This document shows positions 41,801-48,210 of a stretch of 64,000 bases of DNA, piece by piece. The DNA comes from Cepaea nemoralis (Eukaryota; Mollusca; Gastropoda; Stylommatophora; Helicidae), in assembly GCA_014155875.1 (NCBI GenBank), contig JACEFZ010005090.1:1-64000 (forward strand). Reading direction: 5' to 3'. Both the position numbers and the translations under genes were made by a program. A model generated the notes under the pieces. That model made no database searches and had not been told where the DNA came from. It saw only the letters and a program-made list of their open reading frames with translations. Within the stretch, counting starts at the first letter, position 1; every line of letters begins with the position of its first letter.

Positions 41801-44800
41801 TATTTCTGTGTAACCTATTTCAACCTTGGAAGGTTTGATAGTAAGTCCGAAAAGAGAAATTTGGTTGAAGACTTGTTTTAGGGTAAGTAGATGAGAAGTG
41901 AAGTTAGATATCATAAAATGCAATAAGTGGTTTAATACCAGGATAATACAAGGTTTGTTAGAAAGGATAGGTTTGTAGTTATCCAGGATAGGCAAATTGT
42001 ATTGCCGTTGTCGCTGTGTTAATGTGTCACTGATATGAATGTCGTCAATGCTCCCGTCGTTAGTCATGATTGGTATAGGGACTTCAGTATCGTCTATGTC
42101 CGTCTGATTTATCACCGGTGCTACTGTTTGTAAATTGTCTTCAATGTCATTGTCGTCGTCGTCAAGGTCAACAGTCAATATGTCGTCAGTTTTGTCGTTG
42201 TTGTAGCTAACACAGAACATCGGTAATGTCCATATGTCTTCGTTGTTTATGTCGTCAAATTTGTTGTCGTTGTCGATATCACAGAATGTCGGTAATGTCC
42301 ATATCTCTTCGTCGTTTTTGTTGTCGTGAGAGTGCGTCGTTAACGATGCTTCGTTTGTCAAAGTGTCATTCTGTCGGGACATTGTTGTCTTGTCTTTGTC
42401 AACAGTTTGTTGCGTCTGTTCATTTGTCTCACTGTCATGTCTGGCATAGGACGGACTGTCATTCAGTTGGGTGATTGTCCTTTTGTTTTTGTCATCAGTT
42501 CGTTTCATTTGTCTACTCGTTTCCGTGTCTTGTTTAGCATAGTCTAGTTTCAACCCATTTAAATTGAATATGTCCACTTTTCCATGTACTGAAATTTTGT
42601 ACTCAAGTCCAGAAATTGTTCTGATACTTTCAAGAGATCCGTGCCAAGAGGTTTCAATACAATTGTTACATAAAATATACAATAATAATACAAGCAATTT
42701 CAATCTGTGACATGGTTTTGATACAAATGTTTTTGAACATTTCTGTTCTTTTCCAACATTGATGTTAGTTGAGTTGGGTGCGAATGTTTCTAATGGTTGT
42801 TGTAGTTGGTCCGTGTTGGTTTTGTGGGTTGTCTGTCGTGTAATGGCGTTTGTGTCGTGTGTGTTTTGTAACACATTTACAGGTTTGGTACTTTGTAGCA
42901 TGGGAGTGACCTCAATTCGAGGTTTTAATTCGGTCGTCTCGTTAAAAGATTCGACCGCCCCTGCGTTGTACACCTCGGTGAATTCTTTTTGAATAACCTC
43001 AGTGTTTGTCTCCCTTGGTATTTTGGCAGTTTGAGACAAATTAACATGGTGTTTCTCTTTAATATCGGTATTTGTGTGGTGGATACCGTGTTTTTCTTCC
43101 CAGTCTTTAATTTCTTTGTCAGAGCATGGATGGATGTTAGGTAAATTCCCAAGTATGATATCTGCGATTGGGTCTTCAAGGACAGCGCACAAAAGTTGTC
43201 CTGATATATATGGTGTTTGAATTTCGACCATCGCAAGGGGGTATCTTTCTATCGTACCTGAAAATGTGCGACAGTTAACATGTCTGTCTGTGTAGTCTGT
43301 GGTGTTGACTAATGTTTTCTTTACCCCACAGAGCGTTGCCCCGGTATCGCGGATTAATGAGCACTTTTTCCTGTTCACGAAGCCTGTCAAAAATGTTAGC
43401 TTCCCTGTGGCTGACAAAGCAGCGTTGGCTGTCTCATTTGCAATAGGTATCGTGTGGCCACATGGTAATGATGGATCTAGTTGGAATTTCGTGCAAGCGT
43501 TACATGTTTCATCTACAATGGTGTTAACTATATGTACAGCATTACCAAGCTCGCTTTCATTGTCATGCTGATTATAACCTTCAATCAGTGAATCCGTCTC
43601 ATCATCAGAAGACGTTGCTACTAATGCAGCGTTAGCTTGCTTCAGTAACTTACGACCTTCACAATATCGTGAATAATGTCCCCAGCTTCTGCAAAAGTAA
43701 CATTTTACAGCCTTTTGGTACGCGTTACGTTTTGCTTTCTGTTTATCCACCATCATTTTTAGGTGGTGGGGATAGTTCGGTGACTTGTCGCACATTTCGT
43801 AAGCGTTGTGTGTCAAACTGCAATACTGGCATTTTGCTACTTTATCACTGTTGGATCGCGGTTTAAATTTGCCTTGTGTTTGCTTGGAGTACTTAGTATT
43901 TATTACTGCAGCTGCTGTGTCATTGTGGCTAATGTTGAGTTGAAATATATCCCTGTTTGCTGTGTAGAATGCATTGCCTTTGGATTCAATTTCTTGGATG
44001 GTTTTGCAATCCATCTGTTTTAAAAATTTTGCAAACGGTGTGGGGATGGTGCTCACAATTTTATCTATGATGATTAGTTCTTTAAGTTTATCGTGGCTAT
44101 TGTTGGTTTTCGCCGAGTTTATCCATTTAGTGCATATGTCTTGTACTGTACTAACATAATCTATGAATGTTTGGTTTGGTTGGGGAGCTAATTTTGCAAA
44201 TTGTTGTTGGTACCCTGCAGTGTCTAACGAAAAATGTTGGAGAATGCGTTGTTTGAGGTATTCGTAGTCTTTTCGCATCTCTTGTGGTACTGTTTCTATT
44301 ACTTTAAGCGGCTCGAGAGCCAGATTTCTCATGAGTATAAAAGCCCAATCTGCCTTAATGATTTTATGGTAGGCCATGAGACATTCGAAATTTTCTAAAT
44401 AGGCGGAGATGGAATCTCCTGCACAGAAAGCCTTAACGAGACCTTTATATTTACTATATTTCTGTTCCTCTTCTTTATTTCTTAATTTGTTTATTGATAT
44501 CTCTGTGTTGGACTCTATTTCCATCTGTTTCAATTTCAACTGTGTATCAGCGTTCAATTGGGCCTGTTTGGCCGCTGCGTCGAGCTCCATTTGCAATTTC
44601 TTTTCCGCTGCCTGTAGTTGCTTTTCTTCGGTCTCTCTTTGCAATTTTCTTTCTTCTGCATCTTGTTGCAATTTTCTTTCTTCTGCTTCTCTTTGCAATC
44701 TTCTTTCTTCGGTCTCTCTTTCTTGTTGCAATTTTCTTTCCTCTGCTTCTTGTTGCAATTTTCTTTCCTCTGTTTCTTGTTGCAATTTTCTTTCCTCTGC

Positions 44801-47524
44801 TTCTCTTTGCAATCTTCTTTCTTCGGTCTCTCTTTCTTGTTGCAATTTTCTTTCTTCTCTTTCTATTGCTCTTTCTTCACGGGCAATATTTTCTGCGTGC
44901 GTTTTCTGTGCCCATTCTGACAGTTTCTCTTCTTTATAACCTAACTTTATTCCCTGCTCAATGCATTTATCTAAGCTTGACATTTTGGATTTTATTTATT
45001 AGTAATGTTTATAGAGTTATTTCCCTTAACAAAAACTTTGGTGTGTAGAAAAATTTGGTTGCCTACCTTGCTTACTAATGTGTAAATCAAAATGCACGGT
45101 TATAATGGTGGCAAGGTCATGAATATACAAACAAATAAATATGAAATACAATAATATATTGATGATAATGAGAATGGGAAGCACAGCTTAGACTTTACAA
45201 TGAGTATGATCTGAAACTTAGCTCTGAATAGTAGCGCTCGATGTTGTCGTTCTTTCGTCACTGCTGGGAAAAGTTACACTGCGTTGCACGCGGTCCTCTC
45301 TGTCACACAACTTAGTGGCTTGAAAAAAATCACATGTGTTGCCCACGGTATTCTTTGCGGCACAATCTGCTCGTAGAGCAAGAAACATTAGTCACGGTCA
45401 ACGAAAAAAAAAACAAAAATGTCATAGTTATGTTAAACAGTTATACATCGTTAACAGACCACTAATATTGTGGTGTAAGGTATGGACTTTGTTTTGAGAC
45501 TGTTGAGGGACTCTGCTTATTCTGATTACTTTTATTCTATTGCTAGATAGCTACTAAATATGTTGAAACAATTTATGGTTAACAATTTTCTTCTATTTTA
45601 ACCAAACAATGTGATATGAATAAATAATTTTACATGACATTTCACAGTTATTTCATAACATATTATGTCAAAACCGGTACTAGCCCCCAAAAACCTGTTG
45701 ACGTCTTACTTTGTCTAGGTAACTTAATGGGTTCACACAGGTGTTAATTAATACAAACAATAAATACGTTCGCTATGATATAGCCGATTTATTGTGGCAA
45801 TCTACAGTTGGCGCAGTGGGTTAAACAGCCCGCGCTTTACATCATCATCATATCACAGATTATAGAACATCAAACATTTCATATAACAAACTAGCACACT
45901 ATCTAGCCTATGTTCTATCTCTATACAAAGAGCTAACGAGTCCCTCTCAGGCAGACACTTGTTGCCTGGTCTCAGTCCATTTGTCCTCTGATGGTTTTCC
46001 GCGTGTCGCTATTCGACGGGCGGTAACCCTGTTCGAGTTCCTCGTGGACCCCGCTTCAGGCGGGCCACATTAGTGTCCACGGACCCATGAACTCGAGGGT
46101 TGACCTTCGATAAGGTTCTGGACTTTTCTTAGTCTGAGCAACTCGGTTGTCTCTCTTGGGCTAGAGTTGCAGCCCTCTAATTCTATCTTTAGGTGAGGTG
46201 ATGACAATGAGGTAAAGTAACAGTTGCTTCATATAGAATGAGGTAAAGTAACAGTTGCTTCATATAGAATGAGGTAAAGTAACAGTTGCTTCATATAGAA
46301 TGAGGTAAAGTAACAGTTGCTTCATATATAATGAGGTAAAGTAACAGTTGCTTCATACAGAATGAGGTAAAGTAACAGTTGCTTCATACAGAATGAGGTA
46401 AAGTAACAGTTGCTTCATACAGAATGAGGTAAAGTAACAGTTGCTTCAGATAGAATGAGGTAAAGTAACAGTTGCTTCATATAGAATGAGGTAAAGTAAC
46501 AGTTTCTTCATATAGAATGAGGTAAAGTAACAATTCTTCAGATAGAATGAAGTAAAGTAACAATGGCTCTGGATACAGTGAAGTAACTTAATAATAGCAT
46601 CAGATAGAAGAGGCTAAAGTAACAATTGCTTCAGATAGAATGAGGTGAAGTGGAAAATTCTTCATATAGAATGAGGTAAAGTAAAATTTGCTTCATGTAG
46701 AATGAGGTAAGTAACAACCACTGCAAATAGAAACAGATAAAGTATCGACTGCTTCAGATAGAATGAGGTAAAATAACAATTGTATGGAACTGAAAGAGTT
46801 AAAACTCTCAGCTCAAGAAACATTTACTGGCATCCGTAAAACTGATCTCACCAAGTAATGCTGGGCGGTGATATGGATACAGTTTAATGTTGTTTACAAT
46901 TATCACATAATATAGTTATATAGTCAAGTATGCAGTTGTTCGAGGTTAAATGGTTCACTTCATTTCACTGGGGTTAACTCCAGCTGGCTTGGTCCCTCTC
47001 TGCCAAACAGCGAGCCACCTGTCGAGAGTAGCCCACAAAGCACAAACTCTGTTGCCTTGGAAAATCTGCACTCGTGGGCTGAATGACGCAGTCCGAACAT
47101 GAACCAAAACCTTCAGAGTATTCGGCAGATGGCTTTACCACTTAAACACGGAGAACCCCCATAAAAGTTATAAATTTGTTGAATTAAATGGATTAAGATA
47201 TGACCACTTAAAAAAAGTTTTTAAAGGGTTTTTAAGTGGTTATCTTAATCCATTTAATTCAACAAACTTACAACTTTTATGGGGAGATGACAACACTCCT
47301 ATTAACAAATAGAAACTTCCGGAGCGAACAATTTGATATACACTTGTAAAATGCAAGCTGTAAGACTTAGGAGCTGACTATGAAGAAGATGGATGAACCA
47401 GTAAGATGTTTCATATTTATAATGAATACAGAAAATGTATTGCATTCTTTTCTTCTTTGCCACAGATAAAGAACTGCAACCAGAAGCCAAAAGGATCAAG
47501 AAGGTGGCAGTTCCAGCATCTTGA
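32817..47524 (+). CDS. CHMP6: CHMP6, charged multivesicular body protein 6 (ESCRT-III, Vps20 family), last four exons
   Basis: Four exons join in frame into an 87-residue C-terminus ending in a stop codon: 32817-32882, 35069-35149, 36385-36442 and 47466-47524. All introns start with GT and end with AG; phases are 0, 0 and 1. The pieces read SVEDVERIMDETKEGIEKQR, then EIDDLLSGGLSAEDE and LDEIM, then VLPDVPTG, then KELQPEAKRIKKVAVPAS. This is the pattern of CHMP6 C-terminal helices; family members are about 200 residues, so the N-terminal half lies upstream of the satellite or outside the window. CHMP6 links ESCRT-II to CHMP4 on endosomal membranes and starts ESCRT-III assembly. The LPDVP in exon three corresponds to the start of the MIM2 motif that binds the VPS4 MIT domain; the usual proline-leucine-rich second half is not evident. 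The last intron is 11 kb and holds an LTR retrotransposon. Confidence 0.88.
33140..33240 (+). pseudogene. Short non-LTR retrotransposon 3' coding fragment
   Basis: Reads VPGRRGRGQLTQSW on the + strand, the Gly-Arg-rich segment found near the C-terminus of RTE-like reverse transcriptases. It is followed by stops and then by a 26-base G run. It sits in the CHMP6 intron between the first two visible exons. Confidence 0.5.
33246..33271 (+). repeat. Homopolymer G tract (26 G)
   Basis: Uninterrupted run of G in the intron, just after a retrotransposon fragment. Similar tracts occur at 58063-58087, 59673-59691 and, as C, at 53770-53784. Confidence 0.9.
33613..33840 (+). mobile_element. SINE-B copy 1
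   Basis: The tRNA-like head (GTTGGCTCTGTGGCGATGAG) is followed by a body containing GGAAGCAGTGGCGAACTA, GAACGTAAATTTGCC and a 3' end with GCGATGTCCTGTAAAGG. The same order is found at 56936-57165 and 59440-59662 on the + strand, and reversed at 35718-35800, 54255-54425 and 56612-56825. The copies are diverged from one another, so the family is old. Confidence 0.65.
33841..34059 (+). other. AT-rich intron sequence, no gene seen
   Basis: Contains a T10 run near 33925. The short minus-strand ORFs have low complexity and are not supported by any motif. Confidence 0.4.
34060..34160 (+). repeat. 24-bp minisatellite, left part
   Basis: Four copies of a 24-bp unit starting GTCAGCTGTCAGATTAAATG at 34060, 34084, 34108 and 34132. 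Related units resume at 34441-34510, after the SINE-A copy, which suggests that the SINE inserted into this array. Confidence 0.8.
34160..34438 (+). mobile_element. SINE-A copy 1, parent type of the satellite
   Basis: The copy has a tRNA-like head with possible A box (GCATAGTTGAATGAATA) and B box (GGTGTGCTGATGCC), then a body with GGTCAGTGGGACTAAAATG, CAGAGTGGGTTCACC, GAGACACTGG and GGAAAGCTAATCCACACGC, then TATGGACTACGCTTGAGTT and an A-rich end. The minus-strand copy at 52122-52425 has the same blocks in the same order. The GACACTGG to CTAATCCACA part is the segment amplified in the 66-bp satellite. ATAACATGTC is present at 34151-34160 and again at 34437-34446, consistent with a target duplication, though the same word also belongs to the minisatellite edge. 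Confidence 0.7.
34441..34510 (+). repeat. 24-bp minisatellite, right part
   Basis: Degenerate units with GTCAGCCACCAGATTAAAT, GTCAGCTGTCAGGGTAATG and CAACTGCCAGATTAAAT, continuing the array at 34060-34160 on the other side of SINE-A. Confidence 0.65.
34511..35068 (+). other. CHMP6 intron sequence, no gene seen
   Basis: Unique-looking, AT-rich sequence. There are two partial repeats of GTAATATTGTAAACACCCTGCACATG type near 34760-34830. No coding signal was found before the exon at 35069. Confidence 0.4.
35069..35149 (+). CDS. CHMP6: CHMP6 exon (third from end)
   Basis: 81 bases, 27 codons, phase 0 at both ends. The acceptor is CTCTTTTAG and the donor GTCAGT. It encodes the acidic IDDLLSGGLSAEDESDVL stretch, which in CHMP6 follows directly on the previous exon's QR. 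Confidence 0.88.
35289..35312 (+). repeat. (CATT)n microsatellite at a retrotransposon 3' end
   Basis: Six CATT units. On the minus strand they follow directly on the 3' end of the non-LTR fragment at 35313-35725, as (AATG)n. Confidence 0.8.
35313..35725 (-). pseudogene. Degenerate non-LTR reverse transcriptase C-terminus (minus strand)
   Basis: The minus strand reads ETWTLTKQAEQRINAFEYKC, then after a frameshift a stretch with KYFGHLKRHKSLEKTIMKG and YMPGKRERGRSKRRW. It is the same family as the + strand copy at 54470-55000, which shares FGHLKGHKSLERTI and GYMPGKRGRGRSKRGW. The catalytic domain is absent. A 94-residue open stretch (35366-35650) is what is left of the frame. Confidence 0.7.
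35718..35800 (-). mobile_element. SINE-B copy 2, partial (minus strand)
   Basis: Contains TTTCTTGGCAAGTTTTGCAG, then TTTACCATTGCTTTCCTTCTGG, the reverse complement of the SINE-B 3' half. The head is not clear. It abuts the non-LTR fragment. Confidence 0.5.
35801..36384 (+). other. CHMP6 intron sequence, no gene seen
   Basis: A G-rich run occurs near 35938-35950 and a T/A-rich run near 36225-36240. Short ORFs carry no recognised motif. Ends at the acceptor of the exon at 36385. Confidence 0.4.
36385..36442 (+). CDS. CHMP6: CHMP6 exon (second from end) with MIM2 core
   Basis: 58 bases, ending in phase 1. The acceptor is TTTATAACAG and the donor GTAAGC. It encodes QTEVEDNIVLPDVPTGIVG. The LPDVP matches the beginning of the MIT-interacting motif 2 of CHMP6. 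Confidence 0.8.
36443..36869 (+). other. Start of CHMP6 last intron, no gene seen
   Basis: Includes an A-rich stretch near 36640 and the phrase CCTACCCAGCATGTAGTAAG, possibly part of a degenerate retrotransposon 5' end that continues to 37030. No coding signal. Confidence 0.35.
36870..37030 (+). pseudogene. Possible non-LTR endonuclease N-terminal fragment
   Basis: Reads RTGPWKVRTINKLGKLACM near 36895-36950, matching the start of the apurinic-like endonuclease of RTE-type elements, where a TWNVRT-like motif is typical. The expected Asn is Lys here and the frame stops soon after. Confidence 0.45.
37031..37579 (+). other. Intron sequence with a short direct repeat
   Basis: ATACCATTTATCCCAGTTGT occurs at about 37390, and a near copy (GTACCATTTATCCCAGTTGT) at about 37350. 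Their GTTACTTT-containing flanks weakly resemble the reverse complement of the 31-bp minisatellite downstream. No gene seen. Confidence 0.35.
37580..39010 (+). repeat. 31-bp minisatellite, left part (about 45 copies)
   Basis: Tandem units of 31 bp with the core GAATGAGGTAAAGTAACAG followed by TTGCTTCATATA. Common variants are TTACTTC, CAATTGCTTC and ACAATGAGG. The first units (37590-37710) are diverged and include GGCTCCGGAAGCGGTGAAG and GATAGAAGAGGCTAAAG. The array is cut at 39010 by the LTR retrotransposon and continues at 46207. Period checked at 38642 and 38673. Confidence 0.93.
39006..39010. repeat. Target site duplication, left copy (ATGAG)
   Basis: ATGAG immediately precedes the LTR at 39011 and is repeated immediately after the other LTR at 46207-46211. 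Five bases is the usual length for Gypsy-type integrases. The duplicated site lies inside a 31-bp minisatellite unit. Confidence 0.85.
39011..39521 (-). repeat. 3' LTR of the element (511 bp)
   Basis: On the + strand it starts TGTTGACGTCTTACTTTG and ends GGTGAGGTGATGACA. By eye it is identical to 45696-46206. An AATAAA on the minus strand at 39103-39108 can serve as the element's polyadenylation signal. Confidence 0.93.
39525..39541 (-). promoter_or_regulatory. Polypurine tract of the LTR element
   Basis: The minus strand reads AGGAGGGGAGAGGGGAA followed by three bases and the 3' LTR. This is the position and composition expected of the primer for plus-strand DNA synthesis. Confidence 0.8.
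39542..41116 (-). other. Non-coding part of the LTR element between RNase H and 3' LTR
   Basis: About 1.6 kb without an open frame of note. No integrase zinc-finger or DDE signature was found in any frame. A 67-codon ORF at 40438-40641 has no motif. The absence of integrase here fits an element whose integrase normally lies before the reverse transcriptase. Confidence 0.6.
41117..44983 (-). CDS. Gag-pol polyprotein of the non-autonomous Gmr1-like element
   Basis: 1288 codons, ATG at 44983 and TGA at 41117. Residues 35-135 are a charged coiled coil built of repeated EERKLQQE/EERRLQRE units. Residues 175-345 resemble the helical capsid fold shared with SCAN domains. Zinc knuckles are at C385-C388-H392-C398 (irregular) and C428-C431-H436-C441 (classic CCHC). 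The protease motif DTGA starts at 546, with DIILGN at 608-613. Residues 780-815 (WHGSLES to KVDIFNLNGLKLDY) resemble the integrase C-terminal GPY/F module. Residues 816-985 are an acidic linker with two internal duplications. From about 1028 the reverse transcriptase resumes after its active site (LTIKPSKVEI, DFLGHRIS), so no YxDD is present. RNase H is complete, with D1168, E1209, D1234 and D1277. The frame is uninterrupted. Confidence 0.88.
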   Translation of the reverse strand: MSSLDKCIEQGIKLGYKEEKLSEWAQKTHAENIAREERAIEREERKLQQERETEERRLQREAEERKLQQETEERKLQQEAEERKLQQERETEERRLQREAEERKLQQDAEERKLQRETEEKQLQAAEKKLQMELDAAAKQAQLNADTQLKLKQMEIESNTEISINKLRNKEEEQKYSKYKGLVKAFCAGDSISAYLENFECLMAYHKIIKADWAFILMRNLALEPLKVIETVPQEMRKDYEYLKQRILQHFSLDTAGYQQQFAKLAPQPNQTFIDYVSTVQDICTKWINSAKTNNSHDKLKELIIIDKIVSTIPTPFAKFLKQMDCKTIQEIESKGNAFYTANRDIFQLNISHNDTAAAVINTKYSKQTQGKFKPRSNSDKVAKCQYCSLTHNAYEMCDKSPNYPHHLKMMVDKQKAKRNAYQKAVKCYFCRSWGHYSRYCEGRKLLKQANAALVATSSDDETDSLIEGYNQHDNESELGNAVHIVNTIVDETCNACTKFQLDPSLPCGHTIPIANETANAALSATGKLTFLTGFVNRKKCSLIRDTGATLCGVKKTLVNTTDYTDRHVNCRTFSGTIERYPLAMVEIQTPYISGQLLCAVLEDPIADIILGNLPNIHPCSDKEIKDWEEKHGIHHTNTDIKEKHHVNLSQTAKIPRETNTEVIQKEFTEVYNAGAVESFNETTELKPRIEVTPMLQSTKPVNVLQNTHDTNAITRQTTHKTNTDQLQQPLETFAPNSTNINVGKEQKCSKTFVSKPCHRLKLLVLLLYILCNNCIETSWHGSLESIRTISGLEYKISVHGKVDIFNLNGLKLDYAKQDTETSRQMKRTDDKNKRTITQLNDSPSYARHDSETNEQTQQTVDKDKTTMSRQNDTLTNEASLTTHSHDNKNDEEIWTLPTFCDIDNDNKFDDINNEDIWTLPMFCVSYNNDKTDDILTVDLDDDDNDIEDNLQTVAPVINQTDIDDTEVPIPIMTNDGSIDDIHISDTLTQRQRQYNLPILDNYKPILSNKPCIILVLNHLLHFMISNFTSHLLTLKQVFNQISLFGLTIKPSKVEIGYTEIDFLGHRISQGKLLTDEKIVSKILNLEVPTTKKQIRSLLGLINYYSKFIPHWAELTSVFSDMLTKDHPSKICKSTSLDDAMCRLKHIFSNPPVLRLPNIKLPFILTTDASAIAIGGCLMQEVDGIRHPILYVSRKLKKAETRYATIELECLALLFCILRLSKFLLGSHFLVLTDSSPLLVLNQGSPKNHRLQRWRLLLEDYDFEIRHIKGTDNILADILSRQSNAPVD
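44984..45695 (-). other. Leader of the LTR element, between 5' LTR and gag
   Basis: About 710 bases without coding potential. On the minus strand, six bases after the LTR, TGGGGGCTAGTACCGG begins with the TGG expected of a tRNA primer-binding site. The tRNA could not be identified and the six-base offset is unusual, so the site is only a candidate. Confidence 0.45.
45696..46206 (-). repeat. 5' LTR of the element (511 bp)
   Basis: Same sequence and length as 39011-39521 on visual comparison. It carries the minus-strand promoter of the element by position; AATAAA lies at 45788-45793 on the minus strand. Confidence 0.93.
46207..46211. repeat. Target site duplication, right copy (ATGAG)
   Basis: First five bases after the 5' LTR, identical to 39006-39010; the minisatellite continues with GTAAAGTAACAG. 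Confidence 0.85.
46207..46790 (+). repeat. 31-bp minisatellite, right part (about 19 copies)
   Basis: This continues the array interrupted at 39010. The last units (46540-46650) contain GATAGAATGAAGTAAAG, GGCTCTGGATACAGTGAAG and GATAGAAGAGGCTAAAG, the same unusual block that opens the array at 37595-37710. Units then become irregular and end near 46785. Confidence 0.9.
46985..47156 (-). mobile_element. SINE-C copy 1, diverged (minus strand)
   Basis: On the minus strand it begins TTCTCCGTGTTTAAGTGGT, continues with CTCTGAAGGTTTTGGTTC (B-box region), and then follows the order seen in the copies at 48211-48450 and 49123-49360. The 3' tail is missing or unrecognisable. It directly abuts the left arm of the hairpin. 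Confidence 0.6.
47157..47284. repeat. Long hairpin / foldback, arms of about 56 bp
   Basis: The left arm at 47157-47214 and the right arm at 47229-47284 are reverse complements with only a few mismatches and a 2-base bulge. Shared words include GTTGAATTAAATGGATTAAG and CCACTTAAAAA. The loop is 14 bases. The arms end in CCCC and GGGG. It lies 181 bp before the last CHMP6 exon. A transcribed copy would form a stable stem. No target duplication was identified. Confidence 0.9.
47466..47524 (+). CDS. CHMP6: CHMP6 terminal exon with stop codon
   Basis: 59 bases including TGA. The acceptor is CTTTGCCACAG. The first two bases complete a GAT codon split by the 11-kb intron. It encodes a basic tail, KRIKKVAVPAS. 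A short C-terminal tail ending in Ala-Ser also occurs in vertebrate CHMP6. The exon is preceded by about 180 bases of unique sequence after the hairpin at 47157-47284. Confidence 0.78.
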
Positions 47525-48210
47525 TACTGTTATTGGGGAGACATTTTTGTTATTGCTACATTGCTTTTAAAATGAACTTTGATGGTGTTGTGGTCGTGAT
47601 CATGTGTGAATGAAAAGCCATTATATAACACATTGATAAAGAATAGAAAGCGATGGCTGAAATATAATCATTGAAGCACAATATGCTTCTTTTTAATGGG
47701 CAGTTGATGGTGGTAAATATAAAACTGTATTTATAGTCTCTTGTACAAGTTTGTGCTTGGTTTTGTTTTATCTACTTGACACCTTTACCCATTAAATGAT
47801 GATGATGTTGATGAACAGATATCCTCCTGTTTTATTGCTGGCAGACTTGGTGTTCATGCTGCATCTTCAGTCACTAGTCATTAGTCTCTAACATTGAGGA
47901 GAAGCTATAGCTTGTGTTCTTCTTCCTCTGTTGCCCTTTATCCCCCCACCGGAGCATAGGCCCTCAACCAAATGATCCTATCTGTTCCTATCTCCTGTAG
48001 ATCCGCCCATTTCCTCCCTATATTATTCACCTGTCTTTAATTCTCTTCTCCGTGTGTTTGTTGGTTTCCACTGTTTCATTGACTCTGTGGATTTATTTAT
48101 TTGGTGGTTTCGGGATTTGAGGTTTGAGAATTAAGCCCAACCCACCACTGGCAACACTGATGCTATATTCCGGTACGAACCTTGGGCCTTGTCCACGTTA
48201 GATTGGAAAG
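47525..48210 (+). other. CHMP6 3' UTR and intergenic start
   Basis: The first part is presumably the CHMP6 3' untranslated region. ATTAAA at 47791-47796 is a candidate polyadenylation signal; no AATAAA was found closer. Around 47885-48040 a stretch including GCATAGGCCCTCAACCAAAT and ATCTCCTGTAG resembles 53400-53520, so it is probably another dispersed repeat. Confidence 0.45.

Larger units (their letters stand above)
39011..46206 (-). mobile_element. Gmr1-like Gypsy LTR retrotransposon, non-autonomous, 7196 bp
   Basis: The element runs on the minus strand. It has 511-bp LTRs (39011-39521 and 45696-46206) beginning TG and ending CA, a 5-bp target duplication (ATGAG), a polypurine tract beside the 3' LTR, and one 1288-codon gag-pol frame. 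The polyprotein order is coiled coil, SCAN-like capsid, zinc knuckles, protease, an integrase C-terminal (GPY/F-like) remnant, a reverse transcriptase remnant and RNase H at the very end, with nothing integrase-like after RNase H. Integrase before reverse transcriptase is known from the Gmr1 group of Gypsy elements, whereas typical Gypsy has it last. The integrase core and the reverse transcriptase active-site region are absent, so the element would need enzymes from elsewhere. Identical-looking LTRs indicate recent insertion. Confidence 0.85.

Noticed and set aside
42640..42705. Hydrophobic segment in the polyprotein (residues 761-773) as an envelope transmembrane region
   Set aside because: It is a single short stretch inside gag-pol with no separate env frame or signal peptide.
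42226..45048. Plus-strand ORFs opposite gag-pol, including a Phe/Leu-rich one at 44494-45048
   Set aside because: They are antisense shadows of the gag coiled coil and pol; the hydrophobic runs are complements of Lys/Glu/Gln codons.
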